A program made the position numbers and the translations under genes. Shown here one piece after another: positions 1 through 11,247 of a stretch of DNA of 64,000 nucleotides. Origin of the DNA: Beroe forskalii (lineage: Eukaryota; Ctenophora; Nuda; Beroida; Beroidae); NCBI GenBank assembly GCA_011033025.1, contig WFMF01000198.1, positions 124,001-188,000 on the forward strand, in the 5' to 3' direction. Each line of letters begins with the position of its first letter. Position 1 is the stretch's first letter. The notes below the pieces were generated by a model. The model saw nothing but the letters and a program-made list of their open reading frames with translations, was not told where the DNA came from and did no database searches.

Positions 1-690
1 TTCGCCAAAACAAGGCGAAATTTCGGGTTGATTCGCTTGTTTCGGGTTGATTCGCTTGTTTCGGCTTGTTTCGCCTTGTTTCGGCTTGTTTCGCCTTGTT
101 TCGGCGAAACAAGTTGAATCAACCCACAACAACCCGAAACAAGGCAAATCAACCCGAAACAAGCGAATCAACCCGAAACAAGCGAATCAACCCGAAATAA
201 GCGAATCAACCCGAAACAAGCGAATCAACCCGAAACAACCCGAATCAAGCCGAATCGACATGAACTACAAGCAGTTTTGCATTTTCCGTTTGTTTCGGGT
301 TGATTCGCCTTGTTTCGGGTTCGTTCGCCTGTTTCGCCTTGTTTCGCTTGATATGGCAACAGAAACACGAAACAACCCGAAACAACCCCGAATCAAGCCA
401 AAATTTTACTAAAAACTGGAACAACCCGAAACAACCCGAAACAAGCTGAAACAAGCCGAAACAAGCCGAAACAAGTGGAAAATGCAAAACTGCTTGTTTC
501 GGGTTGTTTCGGTTGATTCGCTTGTTTTCGGGTTGTTTCGCTTGTTTCGCTTGTTTTGGGCTGTTTCGGGTTGTTTCGGCCTCGTTTCGCCTTGTTTCGG
601 CTTGTTTCGGAAGGTTTTTGGGTTGGTTCGGGGTGGTTTCGGGTCGTTCCGCTTGTTTCGGCTTGTTTCGGGGTGGTTTCGCTAGTTCCT
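1..690. repeat. Palindromic short-unit satellite
   Basis: The stretch is built from variants of CGGGTTGATTCGCTTGTTT and its shorter form TTCGGCTTGTTTCGCC. Orientation flips several times: forward in about 1-115, reverse complement in 118-260, forward in 285-345, reverse in 360-478, forward in 485-680. Transcripts or single strands could therefore fold into long hairpins. Open frames here (for example 482-685) only reflect the absence of stop codons in the repeat, so no gene is called. The left edge of the window cuts the array. Confidence 0.85.
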
Positions 691-1778
691 GCTTTTAGTA
701 TCTACGCGATAATGTAATAATATGTGAACGATCCCTTATTTTGCGGGAAAAGGGAATGTAAACAATAGGGAAGTGACAAGTGTAAGCGGGTACATGTCAA
801 TCTAATTACCTACGAATCTCACCTTGGTTAGTACAATGAAGGCGATGTAACATCCTGACTCCACTGCATCCCTGGAACAGTTTGAAACTTCCTGCCATGT
901 CAATGTAGCTCCGGATCGCGTCCATCTTAAAATAATGGTGAAGCTTCGATTAATAAAATCAAAATGTGAAATAAAAACAAAATCAAGAAAATCCAAAACA
1001 AATATCGGCGTGACATTATGACTTCGAGCCGCGCTCGCGCGCGAAAGCGTGGCTAAATAAAAGATGTGGAGGGGCCTTTTTGTAAATAAATGTTTTCGCG
1101 CCTTCCAAATATGTACAGTTTGGCGCGCAAATTGTGACAATTGTCACAGATTTGACAGCCAACCAGCTTTCCCATTACTCCGATGGTTCATGAAACAATA
1201 AAACGAAAAATTAAAACAATTCTAGAAAAACAATTTGTTATGATTTCATTGAAGGAGAAATGAAATTTAAGGCGTTCAAAAACCGGTTTAAATTGTCATA
1301 ATAAACAGAAATTCAAAAAACACTTAACTAGCAAATGAGTCATATATATTCGAAAATTTTTCAACATTTTCAACGTGATAACAACCAGCATACAATACAT
1401 CATGCAGTGGATTAATAATCCCAAATAAAAAGTTTAAAAACTGATAATAATAAAGAGTTAATTTGATATAAAGATCAAGAGTTAATTCGATATGATAAAT
1501 TTTCGATTATCAAATTTATTTGAAACTTATAAAATTTCGAAGGACCCATATGAAAACCCTGCAAGCCATTATAAATGGACTCAAAAACTAAAAATTCCGA
1601 GGTATTTCCATCAATTCAACCCTAATCGTCCATCGATCGAAGTTTAATATAATAAATTAGTTTGTTTAGTAAATTAGCAACTTAGTTACGCTCCATGGCG
1701 TGATAGCAATTAAATGGAATCAATCAAATGGAACAAAATAGTTTAAAAAATATTTAAAAAACTAAGAAACTACATATA

Positions 1779-3062
1779 TTCGAAGGGCTAACAAATGGTA
1801 AAGACACAGATTCCATCTACCTGGACTATGCAAAAGCGTTTGATAAGGTTGACTTGGAACTTCTTATCTCTAAGCTTAAGAGATATGGGTTTCACAACAA
1901 ACTTATAGAATGGATCCAGTCGTTCCTCACTGATCGAGATCAAGTGGTGGTTCTGAATGGTGTTCACTCAGATCTCGCTAAGGTTTTGAGCGGTGTTCCG
2001 CAAGGAAGCGTGCTAGGGCCACTCCTGTTCATATTGTTCATTAATGACTTAGAACAAGTGGTGGCTTCATCTAAGGTCAGCTTCTTTGCCGACGATACTA
2101 GAGTTTCTAAACAGATTGGCTGCCTTGAAGACTGCTTGCTGCTTCAAGATGATCTGTACAGAATTCTTCAATGGTCACAGGAAACAACATGGAGCTCCAT
2201 GAACAAAAGTTCGAGCTATTGAATCACCTACACTCCAGTAAAAGCTCAAACTTCGAACTCCCTTTTGTCGCTGAAACTTTGTGCTACAAAGTTTCCGATG
2301 AGGTACTACTCAGTCCAGTTGAGCACGTCAGAGATCTCGGAGTTCGTGTATCAAGTGATCTCAGCTGGTCTAGGCACATTGGGAATATAGTGTCAAAAGC
2401 CAGAAGCTCTTTGTCTTGGGTTTTCAGTGTTTTAAAACTCGTGACAGAACTGTCATGTTGACTCTCTACAAGTCGCTAGTTAGGAGCACTCTGGAGTACT
2501 GTTGCCCACTGTGGGACCCACGCAAAGTTACTGAAATCCAGCTCTTAGAGGGGTACAAAGAACATTCACTAGTCGAATTGGTGGTCTACAGCATCTCAAC
2601 TATTGGGAAAGGCTTGCTGAACTGAAACTCATGTCACTGCAGCGCAGACGGGAACGCTATGACATCTTGATGATGTGGAAGATCCTCCACAACGTTGTCC
2701 CAAACTGTTGTGGCATCACATTCAAAATGACTCCAAGACATGGTTCTGTAGCTATCATTCCTCCACTGTCAAAGTCAAGCTCGTCAGGAAATCAGACGCT
2801 GTATGACAGGTTCTTCTCAGTTCAAGGACCGAAACTGTGGAACAAGGTGCCGGCTGATGTTAAAGCTACAAAATCGTTTGAATCGTTCAAAATCGCACTG
2901 TCGAAATTCGTTGCTTTGATACCATACCACCCTCCGGTCTCTGGTTACAGCTGCAGCTGGTCGAACTCATTGGTAGACTACACACCATCGACCTCGAGGT
3001 GGTCGGACATCTGATGGCCCTTCTGACTGACGGATAAACTTCACCAAGTTACCAAGTTAGTT
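1779..3062 (+). mobile_element. 5'-truncated CR1-like non-LTR retrotransposon (LINE) fragment
   Basis: Broken reading frames at 1806-2222, 2171-2461, 2416-2625 and 2631-3014 together encode the C-terminal half of a LINE ORF2. Visible reverse transcriptase signatures are YLDYAKAFDKV, LSGVPQGSVLGPLLFILFIN and the catalytic block FFADD, followed by the thumb and tail motifs RSTLEYCCPLWDP and LYDRFFSVQGPKLWNKVP typical of CR1-type elements. The tail ends with a short ACCAAGTT duplication (about 3040-3057). Frameshifts and the missing 5' part make it dead. Copy 2 of the duplication has the uninterrupted target at about 17883-17893, which fixes both ends of the insertion to within a few bases. Confidence 0.9.
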
Positions 3063-3267
3063 ATATGAAAACTATAAAATAAACTGCCATTAAAATAAGA
3101 TACTATTACTGGCTACGTAGATATTCAACTAGAAAAGTATGAAGTATTTATATTTTGAATTCTGAATATAAATAAACCTACTATATAATAGAACCTAAAT
3201 TTGAATTTTCAAAACTAGAAGGTATCCCGATGGGCGTCAGACTCTTCAGAGACTTTACAGAACACTC

Positions 3268-3879
3268 CTAAACTGCTCTCTTCTTGACCACAGGTGGTTG
3301 AATGTCACCATCTTCATCATCAGAAGAGAGAGCCACTACCACACTCCGTTTATTACTCCCATTCCCTGCTTTACTACTCTCCTTCTCATTCTCTTTGTTT
3401 AACTCTGAGAACATCCTCACCACTTTGCTTCCCTCCCCCTTCTCATTCTCCTTGTTTAACTCTGAGAACATCCTCACTAGTGAGTACTCACCCTTGGGAG
3501 GGACCTTGTATTTCACATCCACAAAGTAGACCTTAGCTTTCCTCGTCTCTCCATGTGCCTTCTTCTCTGCCTCAGTAGCAACTCTGCGTTTAGTACTCCA
3601 TCCGAAGTTCTTGTTAACATGTTTTCTGAATGCCTTCCAACAAGCGTCAGTCAAATGGCAGGAAGGTTTCAGTAGAGGCACTGTTTCGGTGGTTCCAGGT
3701 TTCAAGTCCTTCCGAGCCTCCATTTCAGCACGGACTTTCTCAAACGCACTTACTGCCTCGTCTTCTCTTTGTTGGGCAGCATCGGACTTATCTGCCCAGT
3801 TACGTCGGTTCACTCTGAACTCATCGAAATCATTGAAATCATCGTAGAAACCTCCTCTGAAACCCAAGTTACGGAACAT
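3268..3879 (-). CDS. Unrecognised nuclear-looking family protein, type A copy 1
   Basis: I do not recognise this family. The intronless frame gives 203 residues. It begins MFRNLGFRGGFYDDF and has a conserved core (about residues 28-130) including SDAAQQRED, a Lys/Arg-rich helix-like stretch, the signature PSCHLTDACWKAFRKHV, then KRRVATEAEKK and KVYFVDVKYKV. After the core come KEN motifs in LNKENEK, duplicated here by an 18-residue tandem repeat (RMFSELNKENEK twice). The C terminus carries a hydrophobic-acidic patch VVVALSSDDEDGD, which resembles a SUMO-interaction motif, and a terminal KKRAV. No signal peptide or membrane segment is seen. Family features suggest a small, soluble, probably nuclear protein; the function is unknown. 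Sister copies lie at 18098-18655, 19683-20228 and 21237-22982. Confidence 0.7.
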   Translation of the reverse strand: MFRNLGFRGGFYDDFNDFDEFRVNRRNWADKSDAAQQREDEAVSAFEKVRAEMEARKDLKPGTTETVPLLKPSCHLTDACWKAFRKHVNKNFGWSTKRRVATEAEKKAHGETRKAKVYFVDVKYKVPPKGEYSLVRMFSELNKENEKGEGSKVVRMFSELNKENEKESSKAGNGSNKRSVVVALSSDDEDGDIQPPVVKKRAV

Positions 3880-3931
3880 TCTCTAGCCTGAGTAACAACA
3901 TGGTGTGAGTATTCGGTAAGGTGAGAAATAA

Positions 3932-3945
3932 TGATTGATTTCGAA
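3932..3945 (-). promoter_or_regulatory. Shared upstream motif of the type A/B genes
   Basis: TGATTGATTTCGAA (plus strand) lies 53-66 bases upstream of the type A start at 3879. The same 14-mer lies at a similar distance upstream of the paralogues starting at 18655 and 20228. Type A copies are recent duplicates, so conservation there is weak evidence, but the type B upstream region is otherwise diverged. It could be a core-promoter or transcription-factor site; the role is inferred. Confidence 0.4.
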
Positions 3946-4021
3946 TCACGCAGTTTAACTTAAAAAGTTAAAAAGAGCTGAAAAACTTTTTTTAGAAAAG
4001 TTCAGAAGCTTTAAACATCAC

Positions 4022-5040
4022 AAGAATTGCGCCTGCACCGACACAATTATTGTTGTTCCCGTAGGCCATATGCAGGCGCTTAATTTCCCTCCCCCGCGGT
4101 GCTTGATGTAACCTTAGCATCATAATACAAAACGCAGTCGTTATAAAGTAATAAGAGTATAAATACTGTTCCGATGCGCGTGCTGCGCGCGACCACCGAG
4201 AACACGAATTGGCACGTGCCATTTCTTCTAAAAATTTTGCGCGCGTGTTCGTTGTTGTACTCAGTTTGTTGTAGATTTCACGCCATTTTGTTGAATTGGT
4301 TTACGTTTCGCATCAAATTGTGTCACTGTTTATTCATGCGATGTATTTTCTTGAATGTTTATACTAAGTTGATATCACTTTTATCTGATTTTCAAATTTC
4401 GTGTTTGTGTTTTCTGTTTCAATGCTGTCTCTTGTTCCAAAAAGCAATATTCGTCTTTCACAGCGAATAGTTTTTCTCAAACTTAGTCGAATCCAGCAGA
4501 AACTCTAATATTTATGCATTTTGGTACTAAACCTAGAACAAAACCGAAGCCTTTTCCTCAAATCTACCGCCCAACTCACACCTAAGATTTTAACTTTTTA
4601 AGACACGACTTCTTCAATTCTTCAACAGCCTAATTAAATTTAGAAATTATCATTAAATTTAGGAGTTCGAGCATGCGGCACGGATGGGCCAGATCAACCT
4701 ATAAGTTTTAGACTTTTGACAACCGACAGCTCCATGAATAAAGAAATTCGTTATTTTGAAGATTTATGTGACATATGGGGACGGAGGGAGGGAGGGACAT
4801 TTTCGCGACTGATATTATAAAGGAGCAATCCGGGCACTTTCCAGAAATTACAGTAGTTGTATTGCAAAACTGGACCTGATATACACATATTCTATTTCTC
4901 ACCCTCCCAGACCACGATCTCTGCCAACCCTCTCATTTGCCTTTTTGTATTCACAAATAGGCCAATGGGGAGGGAAATAAAAATACAGAAGTGTTGCCGA
5001 CACATCTCGTAATTTCCATGCAAGGCACGGAGTGCAGGGG
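4022..5040. repeat. Dispersed repeat R1, copy 1
   Basis: This block matches 31831-32775 with moderate divergence. It starts with AAGAATTGCGCCTGCA, followed about 55 bases later by the inverted partner TATGCAGGCGCTTAATTT, so the left end can fold. It contains GCTGCGCGCGACCACC, a GC-rich island, and further right GGACGGAGGGAGGGAGGGAC. Comparison with segmental copy 2 shows it is an insertion. A short inverted fragment of the same left end is at 49957-50021. No coding capacity is convincing. It is probably a non-autonomous DNA element, but I could not identify a clean right terminus. Confidence 0.6.
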
Positions 5041-5147
5041 TTTTGCATCTTTCAGAATGATATTAACGTTTAAAGTTGACTAATTAATAACTAGTCAGAT
5101 TCCATAATTTTCATATAATCTATCATCATATCTTATAATATAATCTA

Positions 5148-5911
5148 CCGGGTGTACCACGAAATAGTTGACAAAAGTAAACGTTAATAACTCAGCTTCT
5201 GTTGGGAGTTTCTACATGAAATTTTGGGAAGTCATAGATATAGGCTGAAAGTTTCTGCACTACAAATTTGAAGTGTCTAGCTCAAAAAATGTTCGAGTTA
5301 TAAACGAAAAACCGGTTTTTCGGCTATATCTCCGCTCCTGGGACCCAAAAAAGTGTGTATACGCAAGCTTTTACACACTCTGCAGATAAAATGTAAACAA
5401 ACACGGTGCTTATCTCTATATTTGGACATGTTAAACTATGCAAGCTTACATAATGTACCCTTTAATTGTGCTTTATGTACACTTTTTTGCGACACAAAAA
5501 TTCGCATATCTCCTGGGTTTTTTGAGCGGTCCTGATGAAACTTTCAGGATATTGCGGGCAACATCTGACCAAGATGTCCAAGGAGTGGCTAACATTTTTG
5601 AGTCCCAGGAGCGGAGAAATGCCCGAAAAACCGGTTTTTCGTTGATAACTCGGACATTTTTTGAGCTAGACACTTCAAATTAAGTGGTGCGAAAACTTAT
5701 AGCCTATACCTATGACATTCTAAAGTTTCATCAAAAAACTCCAAACACCAGCCCAGTTATTGACTCTTAGAAACTGAAATATGGCCGAAAAGCCGGTTTT
5801 TTTTTTTGATAACTCAAACATTTTTTGAGCTGGACACTTTTATCTAGAAATTCTCAACAGAAGCTGAGTTATTAACGTTTACTTTTGTCCACTATTTCGT
5901 GGTACACCTTG
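5148..5911. mobile_element. Foldback MITE-like element, TA target site
   Basis: The element has terminal inverted repeats of about 55 bases: GGTGTACCACGAAATAG at the left and its complement CTATTTCGTGGTACACC at the right. Subterminal arms are also inverted (AAAAACCGGTTTTTCG occurs at about 5310 and 5626). It is flanked by TA on both sides, and the corresponding position in segmental copy 2 lacks it. No transposase frame is present. The TA duplication suggests mobilisation by a Tc1/mariner-type enzyme (inference). A relative with similar internal sequence is at 50472-51454. Confidence 0.8.
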
Positions 5912-6608
5912 TATTATTATATCAATATACATTTCATAAGCAATGAAACTCAATATGGAAATAATTCTAAAAACAATTGGGTAATAAGTTTGTTACGGCT
6001 TGAGAAATAAAATTGATTAAAAAAACTGTCAAGTAGCAATTATGTCAAGACACGAATTTAGTTTGTTCGACAATCGTTCAACATTTAAAACAAAACAAAA
6101 GAAATAAAAAGATAACATTAAACTTAAAAACATCCAATACAGGAAAATAACGAATTATATTTCAATCAGATAATACATTAAAAGTAAATAAGATGTTACT
6201 TAACCTAAATAACTTAACCCGGATACTAAGATAACTTAACCTATTATAAATAGTAAATAATATCCAAGAATATCCAATATCGCAAAACAAAAGAAGACAT
6301 TAGGAAACCGCCTCTGAAAACAGGTTAAATTGGAGTTAAAAATTGAGAAGGGTGATTCAATATTTAGCAGCTTATTAGTTACATCATTCAGCGTGTTACC
6401 AGTTTTCAATGGAGCTGGCTACAACAGACCCTAATGATAAAGTACACTATCAAAATGTGGCATTTAAATTTACGGTAACAAATAATTTTCATTACGTAAC
6501 AAATAACCTTTGTTACTTTACAAATTGATAGAAATAGAATATTAGAGTTTATCAACCATGCTAAAATTAAAATAAACAGTAATCAAATTAAATAAACTCT
6601 GATACTCA

Positions 6609-6831
6609 TCAAATCAATGCTCTCCTCTTAGCCATATGATCCTCATACTCTTCATCTGACGATACACAAACCAACTGCTGATCCACACTCCTTTTACTCC
6701 CTGCTGTGAGACTACCACTCTGTCCTGCTGTGAAATTACTACTTCCCCCCTGTCTATTCTCCTTGTTCTCAGAAGGGAGGCAGTACTTGCTCCTACTCGG
6801 GACAGTGAACTTCACATCCACAAAGTATACC
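6609..6831 (-). CDS. Type B family gene, C-terminal part, cut by assembly gap
   Basis: The frame covers the last 73 or so residues of a type B protein: VYFVDVKFTVPSRSKYCL, the KEN motif in SENKENRQ, then QQLVCVSSDEEYED (SUMO-interaction-like) and MAKRRALI at the end. It is nearly identical to the C terminus of the gene at 19683-20228. The N-terminal half would lie in or beyond the 100-base gap at 6832-6931. Sequence on the other side of the gap does not continue the gene, so the locus is either incompletely assembled or rearranged. Confidence 0.7.
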
Positions 6832-6931
6832 NNNNNNNNNNNNNNNNNNNNNNNNNNNNNNNNNNNNNNNNNNNNNNNNNNNNNNNNNNNNNNNNNNNNN
6901 NNNNNNNNNNNNNNNNNNNNNNNNNNNNNNN
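6832..6931. other. Assembly gap (100 N)
   Basis: Exactly 100 undetermined bases, the usual fixed-size placeholder for a scaffold join of unknown length. It interrupts the type B gene of segmental copy 1. The true distance and even the adjacency of the two sides are therefore not established by this sequence. Confidence 0.99.
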
Positions 6932-9283
6932 TACAAGGTGTCCTCCTCGAAACATAAACAACACCGCAGTCTCTACCTCTGATTGAATCAATCATTGATC
7001 ACGTGACGCGCGCCAACCCAGGCTAGTCACGTGACTACTCGCAGAGTGCGAGCGCCCAATTAGATTGTGCTAGCATGAACGTGCTGCAGCATTCATTCAA
7101 ATCACACAAAAATGAACTGAGTCTAATTAATATCTATTGTGTTGCGTCAGGAACTTGTACATTAGAATTTCGTTTCTTTGGGATTTTAACTCCAATATTA
7201 GCTGAAATATGGCCAATTCTTGTTCAAAAAGAGGCGTGGCTTCTCATGCACTTAAATTCATTTTTTTTCGATCCAAGACTTTGCACAGCACTCCATAATG
7301 ACCCAATAGTCACGATAAGCAAGCTATAAGCAAAATCCGAGAAACTTTTGCAAAAGGGCATAGGCTATTAGCCCGATAAATATGTCCTTCATAAACGTCA
7401 AATACCCCTTATCTGACAATATATGATGCACTTCACCTTGCATAAGTACTGGAGTCGTGGGGATAAACATCTGGTAATAATATTATCAACCCCCATAATG
7501 AAAAGGATCCATTTCTTTGGTCTCTCAAAATTTAAGAGTGACGCCATTATCATGACTTAAGACAGTGAACTGATGACGTCACACGACCATTTCATTAGTC
7601 TTTAGAGTCGTTGACTCCTCATGCGGGAAGAGTGCATTAACCCACACCACTCAATGATTGGAATAATGGGATATATTCAGCAGGGGAAAGGAGGAGGAGG
7701 GTTATAGCCGGGGGGGATAAAAAGCCCACCCTCCTTCGACCTTCCGTTCTCTCAGTCATTGGGATGTGATGGTGTGCCTCGGAGAGCAATAAGGTCTTCC
7801 TACTTTCCTACATGTTCCAGCGTTTCATGTGGGAAAGGTGCTCTGTGATTGGGATTTGTCCTTCCTGGAAAGGTTTTGCTAACACTCTCCCTCCCTAGTC
7901 CCTACTGCTACTAAAGAACTCACCAGGGCCTCCCTCCACGCTATATTTAGTACATGATATTAATGAAATGACATTCTAAACCCCGTCACTAACTTCTCTC
8001 ACCAGCTTTACTCACTAAGGCACTAGTTTTACTCTTCTCACTAAGTCACTAGCTTTACTTTTCTCACTAACAGTATTCCCGATTACAGCTGAGAGGGTTA
8101 CGTTCTAAAACGCTGAAAAATGAAACTTTCTCGTTCTGCGTTTTTACTGAGTCGGAATCACCATGGGAAAAGATATAGTGGGCTTAAATCCCAAGCTTCA
8201 TTTGCATACAATAGCATCACACACAATAAGTGCCTTATCGTATAAAGCAATCCATTCACCGTGACCTGAAGAGGTGGAGCTCATGTATTTACTATTCGTT
8301 ATACTAACCATTAGAGTAATGGTGTAGCTCATTGGACCATGCGATGCTTTCTAATGCTTGCGGAGTAACAATAGCCTCCTGAAAGTGACGTCATTATCAG
8401 GGTTTAGAGTGGAGCATTACTGACCTCACACCGTCCTACTCCCCTCTGCTCCTAAACCCCAGGAGCAGCGTGGAGTCACTAATCGTGTAATCGTGACATC
8501 TGGTGAACCGTGACATTTCTACAGGAACATATGGGTGATGTGTAGACTCTCTGACGTCATCATTTCACAGCTTAAACTCTGATTATGACGTCACTCTCAA
8601 CTTCTGAGTCCCCTTCCAGTGACCCCTATCTCTATGTTATATGGTTCAGTTGTATCGAGTTATATATTCTACAATACAGGTGGGGCTCAATGTCGTTTGA
8701 CCTTTTAATAAATTGTTTTAAGCTCTCTGAACCTCTCTGATATAGAGAGATGCCCACAGCTGCTTTCAGCTGAGATTAGGTGGGGACTGTGCTTGAGAGA
8801 CATAGGTGAGTAGAGAAGTTATACGTCGTTATCAGGGCTTGGAGCAGTGACTTTATGACGCATTAGCGGGTATGTTATCGTCAGAGCACTGAAAGTGCGC
8901 TTTGAAAAAGGGGGAGTGTATTGTTCGAAGTTAACATCTGCCAGCATTTTAGGGAGCTATTAAATTCGATATATTGGCTATTGCGACAGCTGTAGAATAT
9001 TGCTACTGTATCTTTTATTGCAGGAGATATCATGCTCCGATGCCTTTCATTTATTAGAGTAATTTCGTAGTATCTTGCTCTAAGAGATATATATTATATC
9101 GCCGTGCACGTGTCATAAAGCTTCCTTGATATACCGTTATTTAAATTGATATAACATTTCTTTATTTTAATTTTGCCCGGAGATATAAGAGATCTTGTCT
9201 AGGAATTGATTCGTAAGATTCTAAGAATTATTTCAGGATACAACTTATCCCACGTAAAATAAAACGTGATCTTTTAAAATGCT
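6932..9283. other. Non-coding stretch, no gene seen
   Basis: No reading frame with recognisable protein content was found. Near the gap there are two perfect TCACGTGA E-box-like sites (6999-7006 and 7027-7034) in a CG-containing patch. Between 7540 and 8890 variants of the phrase GACGTCATTATCAGGG recur (8387, 8584, 8826), related to the tandem array at 55.7 kb. The rest looks like unique AT-rich intergenic DNA. Confidence 0.5.
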
Positions 9284-9287
9284 TTAA

Positions 9288-9896
9288 AGGACGAGTAAAG
9301 CGAAGAAATTTTATTCAAATATCGTTTTCAGACGTTGTACACAGAATCTAGGGCAATTCTCTAATCTAATCGTTAAAAAACGAAGATTCTACCACACCCA
9401 CAAGACGAGATATTCCCTTCCGTATATTTATCATACATAACATGCAGTTGATGTCGAGATTTGGTCCCCTTCCTATTCACGCGACCTTGCATGTTATGTA
9501 CTTTGTATGTTATTTATCTTGCGTTTTGGTATAATTATCCATCGTATATGAGTGGTTAAACAGCGTTTTGTTTCGTCTAGTGGAATTCTCAATTTTCTGA
9601 GTCAATAAAAGAAACCAAAAAATCTATCTAATTAATAATCGAGGCGTGAATAAATCAATCAAAACCGTCAATAACAGTGCAATATATACTGTGTTTACAT
9701 AGTGAACTCAGGGTGTAATTCGATACTGGGGACCATACTGCCTCATATTTTGCGCCTAGAATTGCTCTTTGATTTAGCTATAGCGTGCGGTAGGAAGTGA
9801 ATAGAAACATCGGACTTTGACTAAAGTGTTTTTAATTATGATACCTATCATAATATGAATTTTTTCATATACCTTAAATTTCGCTTTACTCGTCCT
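9288..9896. mobile_element. MITE-like element with TTAA target duplication
   Basis: The ends read AGGACGAGTAAAGCGAA (left) and TTCGCTTTACTCGTCCT (right), a 17-base perfect inverted pair. TTAA lies immediately outside each end (9284-9287 and 9897-9900). TTAA duplications are characteristic of piggyBac-type transposition. At about 609 bases and with no long frame it is non-autonomous. Confidence 0.8.
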
Positions 9897-9900
9897 TTAA

Positions 9901-11243
9901 TAACAATATAGATTGCTTGTTAATTAAATGTAGCGGGATGTTTATGGGTTATAATGGCCGAGTTCGAAAGTTTCGAAAGAGTGATATTAGGGATGTTTCG
10001 CAGATGTCGCGCCAAATAAATACAATATCTCCCTAGTGAAGGGTACGAATTATAAACTGATATTTGTTTTATTAAATTTCAGCACGGAAGCTTTCCTAGA
10101 TCATAGATTATGTAGACTTGGGTAGTTTATCTTTCAACTACTTAATGTGGCATTGGACGCAGCAAATACCACCATATTTGCTGCACAGCCGTTTGACAGA
10201 AAATCTGACATCGGAATTAAATTCAATCGCAATTTCAACATAGCTTAATATTACCTTGATTGGGAAATAACCAACCCAAAACGCACGCTCATAATTATTT
10301 TTTTCGATGAATTCATTAAATCTGAGTTACCCCACCCAAATGACCCAATATCGCACGTCAAGGGGGGTCTAAGAACCTTGGATGGCTGGCAGACATTGCT
10401 TCATCGGCGTCAATAGGTTCACTGACCAACAAAATATACCAATATGACAGGCTATCAGCATCAATATCAAGACCTTCCTCGGTTTTGTATTAATTTGGCA
10501 TGATAGGTGAATATTTGCCAGGAAATCAATTTTATTAGTTGTAGGTTCCGCACTTCCTTGATGGGCACATATTGTATTTAAAAGACACCCCTAATATCAT
10601 TCAGCAGTACCATATTACCAGGCTCTTCTCTTGATCCCACCAAGGACACCTTATGCTCTCAGCTCACAATTCTTCTTTTGCTCCAAATCTATACTGATCG
10701 CTCATTGGCTTGTGAGTTGTGTACCATCACACCAACACCTTAAGTCGAGTGTTCTTGCAACTTAACCAAATTATGTGCTTCTTTGACAGCGGTCGCAGTA
10801 TTTGTACTTAATACGGTTTTTATTTCTACACTTCAGTTGAGCAGCGTGTCACCATAAGGTTCCTTAATCTGTTCGACATTGTGAAACTGGGAACACGAGC
10901 GAGGGGAGACTATTATCTATTATATGGGGTTGTCATGAATTACGTGCATGCGTTATTTAGGTCCATCTTTAATCATTGATTCATTAATTATTTGTTGCAG
11001 TAACCATGTAACAGAGCCGTTATGACTTAATCTCTACAAATGGTGACTGGTGGCAAGAGAGTGGCAAGCCCCTCTACACATGGTGATTGGTGCGTTTTCT
11101 TGCGTTTCAATACACAATCACTCAAGCGATCAGGAGACCCAATTATATGATAATATGTAGCAGCTGGTCCCGTCCCTTCATGTAACAGCAGATATTTGAG
11201 GGCTTACTTCTGTAGTTACTTTCCTTATATCGTTCTTTTGCAG
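9901..11243. other. Non-coding stretch, no gene seen
   Basis: AT-rich sequence between two TTAA-flanked elements. I saw no frame with conserved protein content, no splice-bounded exon I could support and no strong tandem repeat. Confidence 0.45.
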
Positions 11244-11247
11244 TTAA

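Larger units (their letters stand above)
716..6831. repeat. Segmental duplication, copy 1 (with insertions)
   Basis: From the GTGAACGATCC stretch near 726 onward this region matches 16838-19905 almost base for base, apart from blocks present only here. Those extra blocks are a LINE fragment (1779-3062), a dispersed repeat (about 4022-5040) and a foldback element (5148-5911). The shared part includes the type A gene (3268 here, 18098 in copy 2) and the type B gene (6609 here, 19683 in copy 2), plus non-coding sequence such as 5990-6150 versus 19030-19210. This copy is cut by the assembly gap at 6832. Confidence 0.85.

Noticed and set aside
802..1140. 112-codon minus-strand frame in segmental copy 1
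   Set aside because: The matching region in copy 2 (16917-17275) is broken into two frames by small indels, so the frame is not maintained.
6609..6995. A 128-residue protein spanning the N run
   Set aside because: The frame only reads through unknown bases; residues beyond the gap do not match the family.
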